This document shows, in pieces, positions 1 through 6,890 of a stretch of DNA of 8,169 nt. Each line of letters begins with the position of its first letter. The first letter of the stretch is position 1. The position numbers and the translations under genes were made by a program. The notes below the pieces were generated by a model. It was not told where the DNA came from. It did no database searches and saw only the letters and a list, made by a program, of their open reading frames with translations. This stretch comes from ARS98 sp030744725 (GTDB taxonomy: Bacteria; Planctomycetota; Planctomycetia; Pirellulales; Pirellulaceae), in the NCBI GenBank assembly GCA_030744725.1, contig JASLPZ010000320.1, forward strand, positions 1 through 8,169. The letters run 5' to 3'.

Positions 1-370
1 CCAGCCTGGAAGACACAGCAGCCATATTGCGGAACTCGACGATTTCGCGGTCAGTCCCCAGCGCCAGACGCCCCGTAGCCGGATCGGCGGCCAACCCCAT
101 GGGCCGCGGAAAGCGGCGAAAATGCGTGTTCAACACTTGTGGCGATTCGCATCGCAGGATGACGACGTTTCCAGCCTGATACGTCGATGCCAGCAGCGAT
201 ATTCCAAGCCGAGCCAGAATCTCGGAAACCGTGTTGGTCACCAGACTGCTCAGTGGCGAACCCTGCGGAGTGTGAGACGTGTTGTCGTGGGCCTCTGGTT
301 TGTCACACTGCTCGCTTGACACCGCTGTGCAGTCCGATCGAGCGATTTCCTGACCGAATGTTTGCACCAC
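1..370 (-). CDS. TIGR03032/DUF4915-like protein, N-terminal part (runs off the window)
   Basis: The minus strand is open for 123 codons from a GTG at 370-368 to the window edge, below an in-frame stop (TAG, 385-383). I recognise the product by family signatures: residues 60-67 read LASTYQAG, residues 81-92 read NTHFRRFPRPMG, and residues 101-116 read RLALGTDREIVEFRNM. These match the conserved start of TIGR03032 (DUF4915) proteins, which are predicted beta-propeller-like proteins of unknown function, frequent in planctomycetes. The first 45 or so residues are low-complexity and polar, as often seen before this domain. No ATG lies upstream of the conserved part, so the start must be GTG: 370, the adjacent 367, or 322 are all possible. 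The gene is transcribed away from the sigma factor gene. The C-terminal part is outside the window, so completeness cannot be judged. Confidence 0.78.
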   Translation of the reverse strand, partial: MVQTFGQEIARSDCTAVSSEQCDKPEAHDNTSHTPQGSPLSSLVTNTVSEILARLGISLLASTYQAGNVVILRCESPQVLNTHFRRFPRPMGLAADPATGRLALGTDREIVEFRNMAAVSSRL

Positions 371-758
371 TTTCTCGACTTTCTAGATCTAAATTGTCCT
401 GAGCGTAGCCTGTTTGGCGTCTACGCCGAGGCACTTCCAACGGGATCGATCTCGCCGTTGTCGTTCACCAGACCATTGGCTGCGAGAGACAAATCTGTCC
501 CCTATTACTTCTCTCGCAGACGGCGCAACCGGTTGACCACGGCAGTAGATCTTTCTGAAAAGACTCCATTCCCGAATGGACGTAACCCCTTGATTCCGAG
601 CTGTTTATCCCACGCCAGAGTTTTTGTGAAATCTCCTTTCTGCTGTCAAATCTGGCTCCCCTATCCTGTTAGCCTCGCGAGACGAGCAATTGTTGAGGCA
701 GCCAAAGTCCCGCTGATTCAGTCGTCGCGCGTGGCAATCCAGGGACCGAACTGCCAAA
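371..758. other. Divergent intergenic region between the TIGR03032-like gene and the ECF sigma gene
   Basis: This 388-base stretch separates two divergently transcribed genes and should hold both promoters. A plus-strand reading frame stays open through most of it, but its composition is not protein-like and it overlaps the start of the sigma factor, so I do not call it a gene. The clearest structure is a hairpin at 408-432: GGCGT (416-420) pairs with ACGCC (423-427), and the flanking GCCT (408-411) pairs with AGGC (429-432). I could not identify a convincing -35/-10 pair or an ECF-type promoter by eye. Confidence 0.5.
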
Positions 759-1385
759 ATGCATGTCCTCATGACCGAACAGGACACACAGACAGATCGG
801 CTCCTGGGCCGCGTGCTCGACGGTGATCGGGCGGCGTTGAGTCAACTGTTCGCCGTCCATCGCGCCTACTTGCGACGGCTTGTCGGGCTGCGCCTCCATA
901 AGGATCTGCGAACCAGAGTGGACCCGTCTGATGTGGTGCAGGAAACGCAGCTGGAAGCCGCACGGCAGATGGATGATTACCTCCGGCGCCGTCCGCTCTC
1001 CTTTCGAGTTTGGCTGCGGCGGACAGCCTTGAATCGACTGGCGGATGCACAACGCCGCCATACCGCGGCCAGGCGCAACGCACGGAGAGACGTTGCCTTG
1101 CCTGAACAGTCGTCGATTGCCTTGGCCCGGAAGCTGTTTGACGGAAGACCGAGCGAAGCCCTTCGACGTCGTGAAATGGCCTACCGTGTGCGGCAAGCCA
1201 TCGACAGCCTTGCAGAGATTGATCGTGAGGTTTTACTGATGCGTTTCTATGAAGAGTTGACTAATCAAGAGGTGGCAGAGTTGCTTGCGATTGAGCCGGC
1301 GACCGCCAGCAAGCGCCACGGTCGGGCGCTGCGGCGACTGCACGCGAAACTTGTGGACCTGGGCGTCTCGGGAGCCAGCTCATGA
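759..1385 (+). CDS. ECF-type RNA polymerase sigma factor, planctomycete kinase-linked type
   Basis: A 208-residue sigma-70 family protein of the size expected for an ECF factor (regions 2 and 4 only). Region 2 spans about residues 27-100 and contains DPSDVVQET (55-63), the region 2.2 core-binding motif in the form common in planctomycete ECF factors, followed by the aromatic/basic segment FRVWLRRTALNRLADAQRR (82-100) for the -10 element. A linker of about 40 residues follows. Region 4 (about 143-198) has the helix-turn-helix LTNQEVAELLAIEPATASKR (167-186) for -35 recognition. The start is uncertain: ATG 759 has AGGGA at 741-745, 13 bases upstream, while the second ATG at 771 (MTEQDTQTD) resembles how related proteins begin. 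The stop TGA overlaps the kinase start by four bases, so the two are very likely cotranscribed and translationally coupled. The kinase is therefore the probable regulator of this factor; its target promoters are unknown. Confidence 0.93.
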   Translation: MHVLMTEQDTQTDRLLGRVLDGDRAALSQLFAVHRAYLRRLVGLRLHKDLRTRVDPSDVVQETQLEAARQMDDYLRRRPLSFRVWLRRTALNRLADAQRRHTAARRNARRDVALPEQSSIALARKLFDGRPSEALRRREMAYRVRQAIDSLAEIDREVLLMRFYEELTNQEVAELLAIEPATASKRHGRALRRLHAKLVDLGVSGASS

Positions 1386-3922
1386 TCTGGCATTCGCAAA
1401 CCGATTCGATCGACACGCTACTTGGTGAAATCGCCAACGAATTGTCGGAACGCCGAGCTAATGGAGAGAACCCGAGCGTCGAGGAATATGCCCAACAGCA
1501 CCCGCAAATTGCTCACATGATTCGAATGCTCTTTCCAGCGCTCAACCTGTTGAAGGGCGACTCGAAAAGTGCCCCTCACAGTCCGGAAACGGATGCCGAC
1601 CACCATCGGTTGGGGGACTTCCGTATCCACCGCGAGTTGGGGCGTGGCGGAATGGGTATCGTCTACGAAGCAGAAGAAGTCTCGCTCGGCCGGAAGGTAG
1701 CGTTGAAGGTGCTGCCACTGGCCGGGATGCTCGACGAAAAACAGATCAAGCGTTTTAAGAACGAGGCCCGATCAGCTGCCACGCTCGATCATCCGAACAT
1801 CGTGCCTGTCCTATCGGTCGGCGAGGAGCGTGGCGTGTACTACTACGCGATGTCGCTGGTCGACGGCCAGAACATGGCTGAAGTGATCCACGAAATACGA
1901 CGCTTATCCGACGACGCGAAACCGGCCACGAAGGGAAAGATCAGCGACATCTCGACCGACATCGCTCGTACCTGGAAAAACGGGCCCGCCTTCTTCCGCA
2001 CGGTGGCCAAGTTGGGCATTCAGGCCGCGGAGGCGCTGCATCACGCGCACGAGAACGGAATCCTGCATCGTGACATCAAACCGGGGAACCTGATGCTCGA
2101 CACAGAAGGCAAGCTCTGGGTAACCGATTTTGGCCTAGCACGGTTGGAGAGCGAGGCAAGTCTGACGATGACCGGCGACTTGATTGGCACGCTGCGCTAC
2201 ATGAGCCCCGAGCAGGCGTTGGCCAGGCCGGGGGCGATTGACCAACGCAGCGACATCTATTCGCTGGGCGTAACGCTATACGAACTACTAACGCTGCAAC
2301 CGGCCTTTGATTCCACCGTCCGCGCAAAACTGCTTCGGCAAATTGCATTCGAAGAACCTCGCAAATTGCGGAAGCTGAACCCGTCTGCTCCTCTCGACCT
2401 GGAGACAATCGTCTTCAAGGCAATGGCGAACGATCCGCAAGAACGTTACCTCACAGCAGAAGAACTGGCCCAAGACCTGAAGTGTTTTATCGACGACAGG
2501 CCGATACAGGCCCAACCGCCGACACTCGCGATCAGGGCAACAAAGTGGTTGCGACGTCACCCCGAGGTCGTCAGGTCAGCGTTTTGTCTCCTGGTATTCA
2601 TGGTCGTCGGACTGTCGCTGGGAGCTGGGTTGCTTCACCAGGCGAACTTGCGAACGATTGAGCAACGGCGCGCCGCGCAAAACGACTTCCGCCTGGCACT
2701 TCTGGCGGTTAATCACCTCATCGAGATCGCAGACACGGATCTGGTAGAGGTTCCATCCGCTGAGCCCATTCGCAACGACATGCTGCAATCGTCCCTGGAC
2801 TTCTACACCTCGCTATTAGATCAGCATGAAGGCGACAATCACCTTCAAGCGGCCCTCGCCGAGACATATGTTCGGATGGGGATGATCCAGAACCAGATCG
2901 GTACAGACGCCGAAACATTGCGAGCTTTTCATCGAGCTTTGGCGATCCGCAAGACGCTTGCCAACCGGCACCCCAACGCGGCGCAATACCAACTCGCTCT
3001 GGCGGAAAGTTACGGCAAGCTTGCGAGGATTCACACCCAGGAAAGTCGCTCGGACAAGGTGTCCAAGTACCGCGAGCGGCAGATCGCCATCCTGGAGCAG
3101 ATTCCCGATCTCGAGACATATCCCGACGGGATGTTAGCTTTGGCCCGTTGTTACTATGGTCAGAGCAATAAAACCGTCGCGGACCGCCTTGCCATAATAG
3201 ACGTCCGTACCCGTCTCGCTGAAGCGCACCCAGAGATTGGAAAATACCAAACTGGGCTGGGAGTTGCTTATCGTGATCTCGCGCACGTCTACCACGACAA
3301 ACAGCAGCTTGACGAGGCGCTTGCAGCAATTGGGAAGTCCATTCAGATTCGAGGGCGCCTCGTCAAGAGACATCCCGACGTGGGGTTGTACCAAAGTGGG
3401 CTTGCGCGATCCTGGCAATCGCTAGCGGTGTTCGAATGCACGCGGAACGACTATGTCACTGCCGAGCACTTGTTGGAAAAGTCAATGGCCATCTTCACAG
3501 CAATGAGGCAGAGACGTCCGTTGAATCGTTTCAATAAGAGCAATGTTGCAGAATGCTATTGTATCTGGGCGAAGTTGAAAGCGGCAATCGGAATGAGACA
3601 GGAAGCCGCTGACTATTACGAGGCTGCGATTTCTGAGTACCAGGAGTGCGAGAAGATCGACCCGACGAGGCGGTTCGATACAATCAGACTGGCCGAAATG
3701 TATCGCCAGGTTGCCTCGCTGGCGGCAGCAAGCGGAGAGCTCAACCAAGCGCTTTCTGCTCGTAAGAAAGTGGTCAGGGAGCTCGAGGAATTGGCCGCCC
3801 AACATCCTGACGAGACGTCCTGGCAACACTCGTTGGCTCTTGAGCACTCGGCCATCGCTGATCTGGAAGAACAACTGCAGCGGCTCGACGATGTAGAATC
3901 TTCCGAGGCACAGCCTCGCTAG
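1382..3922 (+). CDS. Membrane-anchored Ser/Thr protein kinase with C-terminal TPR-like repeats
   Basis: An 846-residue Hanks-type kinase. Residues 1-60 form a short helical segment typical of planctomycete kinases next to ECF genes. The catalytic domain (about 80-372) is complete: glycine loop GRGGMG (87-92), ATP-binding K109, alpha-C E128, catalytic HRDIKPGN (229-236), DFG (249-251) and SPE (275-277, in place of APE). A polar insert (about 171-205) lies between the hinge and the catalytic loop. One membrane segment (about 398-418) follows basic residues, which predicts a cytoplasmic kinase and an external C-terminus. Residues 480-830 form helical TPR-like repeats, with X-P marks at 616, 664, 712, 760 and 808, exactly 48 apart. 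The role inferred is to sense a signal through the repeats and to phosphorylate or hold the upstream sigma factor. The last codons (SSEAQPR-stop) lie in a palindromic repeat that also occurs at 6865-6880. The ATG overlaps the sigma factor stop as ATGA. Confidence 0.96.
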   Translation: MIWHSQTDSIDTLLGEIANELSERRANGENPSVEEYAQQHPQIAHMIRMLFPALNLLKGDSKSAPHSPETDADHHRLGDFRIHRELGRGGMGIVYEAEEVSLGRKVALKVLPLAGMLDEKQIKRFKNEARSAATLDHPNIVPVLSVGEERGVYYYAMSLVDGQNMAEVIHEIRRLSDDAKPATKGKISDISTDIARTWKNGPAFFRTVAKLGIQAAEALHHAHENGILHRDIKPGNLMLDTEGKLWVTDFGLARLESEASLTMTGDLIGTLRYMSPEQALARPGAIDQRSDIYSLGVTLYELLTLQPAFDSTVRAKLLRQIAFEEPRKLRKLNPSAPLDLETIVFKAMANDPQERYLTAEELAQDLKCFIDDRPIQAQPPTLAIRATKWLRRHPEVVRSAFCLLVFMVVGLSLGAGLLHQANLRTIEQRRAAQNDFRLALLAVNHLIEIADTDLVEVPSAEPIRNDMLQSSLDFYTSLLDQHEGDNHLQAALAETYVRMGMIQNQIGTDAETLRAFHRALAIRKTLANRHPNAAQYQLALAESYGKLARIHTQESRSDKVSKYRERQIAILEQIPDLETYPDGMLALARCYYGQSNKTVADRLAIIDVRTRLAEAHPEIGKYQTGLGVAYRDLAHVYHDKQQLDEALAAIGKSIQIRGRLVKRHPDVGLYQSGLARSWQSLAVFECTRNDYVTAEHLLEKSMAIFTAMRQRRPLNRFNKSNVAECYCIWAKLKAAIGMRQEAADYYEAAISEYQECEKIDPTRRFDTIRLAEMYRQVASLAAASGELNQALSARKKVVRELEELAAQHPDETSWQHSLALEHSAIADLEEQLQRLDDVESSEAQPR
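3902..3918. repeat. Palindromic repeat copy 1, inside the 3' end of the kinase gene
   Basis: TCCGAGGCACAGCCTC (3902-3917) occurs again at 6865-6880. It contains the hairpin CGAGGC-ACA-GCCTCG (3904-3918; six-base-pair stem, three-base loop). Here it encodes the kinase residues S-E-A-Q-P just before the stop. A further match, TCGTGT, follows both copies after a few bases (3924-3929 here). There is no T-tract, so it is not a standard intrinsic terminator; a short dispersed REP-like element is the better guess. Confidence 0.6.
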
Positions 3923-3939
3923 TTCGTGTCGCACCGACG

Positions 3940-3993
3940 TGTAGCGTCCGCGGCGCTTTGTTTCAAGAGTCCAAACGGCGAAAAGCCGCTACA
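3940..3993. repeat. Short inverted-repeat element after the kinase gene
   Basis: A 54-base segment is bounded by TGTAGCG (3940-3946) and its exact reverse complement CGCTACA (3987-3993). Its right arm holds an inner hairpin, CGGC-GAAAA-GCCG (3976-3988). It starts 17 bases after the kinase stop codon. It may act as a transcript-end or stability structure between the kinase and the next gene, or be a miniature dispersed repeat; no run of T follows, so a classic terminator is not supported. Confidence 0.5.
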
Positions 3994-4064
3994 GTGAATC
4001 GGCAAGCGTTTTAGAACTTATATTCTGTGCCTGGTGCTTGATGAGGGCCCAAGCCGCCTCCAGC

Positions 4065-4070
4065 GGAGAG
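4065..4070 (+). promoter_or_regulatory. Ribosome binding site that sets the CRTAC1-like start
   Basis: GGAGAG lies eight bases before ATG 4079. An upstream in-frame GTG (4034) has no such site and would place 15 extra residues before the signal peptide, so 4079 is preferred. Confidence 0.7.
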
Positions 4071-4078
4071 AGTCGATC

Positions 4079-5557
4079 ATGGCCACAAGCCTGCCGCAAT
4101 GTTCGTTGCCCCGCCGTCGGTTGGCGCGGAACCTGTTTATTCTCTGGACGTATATATTACTGTTGGTTGGTTCAGCACGCGCTGAACCAAGCCAAGTCGT
4201 CTTCAAGGACAAGACTGCCGAACTGGGTCTGCAAGCGCCGAACGCGGCAGGCTGTTGGGCCGACTTCGACAACGACGGGTGGGTCGATCTCTGTGTGTCG
4301 GGCAGCCTCTGGAAGAACAATGCCGGCAAGAAATTCACCAAAGTCTTTGACGTCGGCAGCTCCGTGGCCGCCGACTTCGACAACGACGGACTGATCGACT
4401 TGTTTTCCTGGTCGGCCCTGCGGCTGTATCGCAATCAAGGGGAAATGGATTTTGCCGACGTCGAGTTGCCCGAACTGCCCAAGTGCGTCTCTCGGGGTGC
4501 CTGTTGGGGAGACCTTAACGGAGATGGTTTCGTGGATCTCTTCGTCGGCGGCTACGAAGACTGGAACGCCGGCATTACTTGGCCATTCTTGATGCTGATC
4601 AATAACAAAGGCAAAACGTTTCAGCTAATGCGATCGGAGAGCAAGTATCGGGCTCGCGGCGTTACCGCCTGTGATTTCGATCAGGATGGTGATCTTGATG
4701 TTTATGTGTCGAACTACCGACTTCAGCCGAATCTCCTGTGGCTAAATGACGGTACTGGAGGATTGCAAGATGTCGCGCTCGAGCGTGGTGCCGTGGCCAC
4801 ATCGCCTGGTTTTGGTGGTGGCCATTCGATCGGCGCTGCGTGGGGCGACTTCAATAACGATGGGCTGATCGACCTGTTCGCCGGCAACTTCGCTCATGTA
4901 GATGCACGTGGCGATCAACCAAAATCCCGCTTCCTGCAGAACCTCGGAGCGGAAAAAGGCTACAAGTTTCAAGACCTGGGACCTTGCGGCGTTCACTACC
5001 AAGAGTCATATGCCACGCCCAGCGTAGGCGACTACGACAACGACGGTAACCTGGACCTGTTCTTCACCACGGTCTATGGGACAGCCTCATTCGGGAAGAA
5101 GAACCACGCAGTTCTGTTCCGCAATAATGGGCAGTTCCCAGTGACCGATGTCACCACCGCGGCACAATTGGAGAATCTCACTCCGACCTACCAGGCAGCC
5201 TGGGCTGATTACGATAATGACGGCGATCTAGATCTCTTGACCGACGGAAAGATTTTCGAGAATCAAGGAAACAGGAACGGCTGGTTGAAGGTTCGCCTCC
5301 AAGGTGACGGCAGCGCGGTCAATGGCTCTGCCATCGGTGCCCAAGTCCGGATCAAGTTGGGTGAGAAGACTCTGACGCGCCAAGTCGAAGCGGGGACGGG
5401 CGAAGGAAATCAAAACGACATGACCCTGCATTTTGGACTGGGCGCGTACGACCGCCCCGTCCATCTCGATATACTTTGGCCCAACAGTCACAAGCAGACA
5501 ATCGTCAACGTCACGATCAATCAGCTGACCACGATTCGCTTCAATGCGGCGCCGTAA
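4079..5557 (+). CDS. Secreted CRTAC1-like protein with FG-GAP/VCBS repeats and an ASPIC/UnbV domain
   Basis: A 492-residue protein predicted to be exported. A signal peptide covers residues 1-35: basic RRRLAR, hydrophobic core FILWTYILLLVG, and a cleavage site after ARA. The body carries seven calcium-loop motifs of the FG-GAP/VCBS propeller type, with first Asp at about 62, 99, 145, 199, 257, 318 and 377; they read like DFDNDGWVDL, DLNGDGFVDL or DYDNDGNLDL. Seven blades would fit a complete beta-propeller. The C-terminal part (about 402-485) matches ASPIC/UnbV: WLKVRLQG, then GSAIGAQVRIKLG, HFGLG and LDILWPN. Such proteins are extracellular and probably bind calcium, sugars or other proteins; the exact role is unknown. 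No membrane anchor or sorting tail is visible. The gene lies 156 bases after the kinase, behind an inverted-repeat element, so cotranscription with it is uncertain. Confidence 0.93.
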   Translation: MATSLPQCSLPRRRLARNLFILWTYILLLVGSARAEPSQVVFKDKTAELGLQAPNAAGCWADFDNDGWVDLCVSGSLWKNNAGKKFTKVFDVGSSVAADFDNDGLIDLFSWSALRLYRNQGEMDFADVELPELPKCVSRGACWGDLNGDGFVDLFVGGYEDWNAGITWPFLMLINNKGKTFQLMRSESKYRARGVTACDFDQDGDLDVYVSNYRLQPNLLWLNDGTGGLQDVALERGAVATSPGFGGGHSIGAAWGDFNNDGLIDLFAGNFAHVDARGDQPKSRFLQNLGAEKGYKFQDLGPCGVHYQESYATPSVGDYDNDGNLDLFFTTVYGTASFGKKNHAVLFRNNGQFPVTDVTTAAQLENLTPTYQAAWADYDNDGDLDLLTDGKIFENQGNRNGWLKVRLQGDGSAVNGSAIGAQVRIKLGEKTLTRQVEAGTGEGNQNDMTLHFGLGAYDRPVHLDILWPNSHKQTIVNVTINQLTTIRFNAAP

Positions 5558-5628
5558 GGCACACGGTGGAATCTGGCTTACCAGTTGTAGGACGCGTACT
5601 CTTGTCCGTATAGAATGCAAAGATGCCG

Positions 5629-6720
5629 TCACGCGGTCTTGCCGGTGGCAGCATCTCGCGCCTCGGACCTGCGGGCCCCGGGTTTGCGCGTGGTCGGTTC
5701 TTGGGTGGTACGTTTTCGGATGGAAGTTTCTTGTGTCGCCCTCCCAGATTGACTGCCATTGACGCCAACAAACTGATCCTTATCTGGACTCCACAACTTG
5801 AGACGCAGGCAAGCCGCAATATCAACAGGACGAAGCGACGTCGTGCCTGGCGACTGCAATTCCTTGAGTGAGGCCATCGCTTCCGGTAGTCGGTAGAACG
5901 GAATACGGGCGTTCAGGTGGTGAACGTGATGATAACCGATGTTACCGGTAAACCAGTTCATCAAGGGGCCCATGGCGATATAGCTTGACGAGTGCAAAGC
6001 CGCTTCGACGTGACTCCATTCGGATCGCAGCCTCAGCTTGGCTGCCGGATAGTTGTGTTGGGCGTAAAACAGATAGGCGCCCAGCGATGAAGCCAACAGC
6101 GATGGTACGAAAAGACCAAAGAGCATAATGTCCAGTCCCAGCACACCCAGATAGATCAACAAGCCGACGTGCACGACAATAGAAATCGCTCCGTCGAAGT
6201 GTCTCCGTGGGTTCAGCAGGAAAGGCCGCAGACACATCCCCCACAGGAAAACGGTAAAGTATCCGAGCACCATGATGAGCGGGTGACGCGCTGCCGCGTA
6301 TGCAAACCGCTCTGCTGCTGATGCGCTGGCGTAGGTCTCCGTCGTCATGATGGGAAACGAACCGATACTAGCACCGAAGGTCTTGGAATTGTGCTTGTGA
6401 TGATGATCGTGCGAGCGATTCCAGGCACTAGGCGGATTCAACATCACCACGCCATAGAGACTCATCAGAAGGGCCGCAAACCGCGAGTCGCGAAGGACCG
6501 CGCCATGCTGGAAATCGTGGTAGATAATGAACAGCCGTACGCCAACTAATCCTGACAGGACACTTGATGCAGCCCGTATTGCCCAATGCAGATCGCTCAC
6601 GGCGATGGCAACCAGGACGGCCAACACTGTGAAAGTCGAGCCCAAGTGCCACCAACTAAGCCAGCGGTACTCCCTGGCAAACTCTTTGCTGGCGACCAGA
6701 AGTTCCTTTGCTGTGCGCAT
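5629..6720 (-). CDS. Membrane fatty acid desaturase (diiron, histidine-box type)
   Basis: A 363-residue integral membrane protein with the histidine clusters of the FA_desaturase family: HDFQH (68-72), HDHHHKH (104-110) and HHVHH (264-268), plus an extra conserved-looking QHN (H222). These bind the two irons that insert a double bond into a fatty acyl chain using oxygen and an electron donor. Hydrophobic stretches around 30-45, 50-65, 145-165 and 180-215 fit membrane helices with the boxes on the cytoplasmic face. Acyl substrate and double-bond position cannot be read from the sequence. I chose ATG 6720 over 6750 because GGAGG lies nine bases before it. After about residue 310 the family homology ends and a very basic tail follows with a tandem repeat, TQETSIRKRT / TQEPTTRKPG (329-348). 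It converges on the CRTAC1-like gene with 71 bases between stops and no clear terminator. Confidence 0.93.
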   Translation of the reverse strand: MRTAKELLVASKEFAREYRWLSWWHLGSTFTVLAVLVAIAVSDLHWAIRAASSVLSGLVGVRLFIIYHDFQHGAVLRDSRFAALLMSLYGVVMLNPPSAWNRSHDHHHKHNSKTFGASIGSFPIMTTETYASASAAERFAYAAARHPLIMVLGYFTVFLWGMCLRPFLLNPRRHFDGAISIVVHVGLLIYLGVLGLDIMLFGLFVPSLLASSLGAYLFYAQHNYPAAKLRLRSEWSHVEAALHSSSYIAMGPLMNWFTGNIGYHHVHHLNARIPFYRLPEAMASLKELQSPGTTSLRPVDIAACLRLKLWSPDKDQFVGVNGSQSGRATQETSIRKRTTQEPTTRKPGARRSEARDAATGKTA

Positions 6721-6729
6721 CGACTTGCA

Positions 6730-6734
6730 CCTCC
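6730..6734 (-). promoter_or_regulatory. Ribosome binding site that sets the desaturase start
   Basis: On the minus strand GGAGG lies nine bases before ATG 6720. The alternative ATG ten codons upstream (6750) has no comparable site and would put this sequence inside the coding region. Confidence 0.75.
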
Positions 6735-6759
6735 ATCCCTTGAAGCGCACTAGAAAGCT

Positions 6760-6789
6760 TGTATCAGGTTCTTCTTTTCAATGAGTCAA
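6760..6789 (-). promoter_or_regulatory. Candidate promoter of the desaturase gene
   Basis: On the minus strand TTGACT (6789-6784) matches five of six bases of a -35 box; 18 bases later GATACA (6765-6760) is a weak -10 match. It lies 40 to 70 bases upstream of the desaturase start, the expected place. The weak -10 keeps this tentative. Confidence 0.25.
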
Positions 6790-6844
6790 GTTTTCAGCGA
6801 CGGGCACCGACTGCAGGTTGGTCGGGCAACGTGGTCACCTCAAC

Positions 6845-6858
6845 CGAGCGATAGCTCG
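6845..6858. repeat. Hairpin CGAGC-GATA-GCTCG
   Basis: A perfect five-base-pair stem with a GATA loop; outer bases ACCGA (6842-6846) and TCGGT (6860-6864) can pair as an alternative. It sits next to the palindromic repeat at 6865-6880. In minus-strand transcripts both would follow the small basic gene, so they may form its 3' end structure. Confidence 0.4.
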
Positions 6859-6864
6859 CGTCGG

Positions 6865-6880
6865 TCCGAGGCACAGCCTC
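6865..6880. repeat. Palindromic repeat copy 2, after the small basic gene
   Basis: An exact copy of the 16 bases found at 3902-3917, with the hairpin GAGGC-ACA-GCCTC (6868-6880). It begins 10 bases beyond the stop of the small minus-strand gene. TCGTGT follows at 6883-6888, as it does near copy 1, so the homology is slightly longer than 16 bases. Confidence 0.6.
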
Positions 6881-6890
6881 ACTCGTGTGG

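Noticed and set aside
732..756. TGGCA...TGCCA symmetry just before the sigma factor start
   Set aside because: Only five bases per arm around a 15-base spacer; too likely by chance to call an operator.
362..826. A 154-codon plus-strand open frame upstream of and overlapping the sigma factor
   Set aside because: Its translation has no recognisable domain and a composition unlike a folded protein, it has no ribosome binding site, and it overlaps the sigma factor start in another frame.
669..1196. A 175-codon minus-strand open frame
   Set aside because: It lies opposite the well-supported sigma factor gene and reads as its shadow; no domain is recognisable.
2718..3329. A 203-codon minus-strand open frame inside the kinase gene
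   Set aside because: It is antisense to the repeat region of the kinase, rich in Arg/Pro/Ser/Gly as shadows of GC-rich genes are, and matches nothing I know.
5558..5628. A terminator between the convergent CRTAC1-like and desaturase genes
   Set aside because: The best pairing (GGAC/GTCC near 5591-5608) is four base pairs with a ten-base loop and no T-run.
5541..5871. Several short plus- and minus-strand frames around the end of the desaturase
   Set aside because: They are shadows of the desaturase tail; the GGSISRLGPAGPGFARG-like translation comes from antisense of a repetitive basic region.
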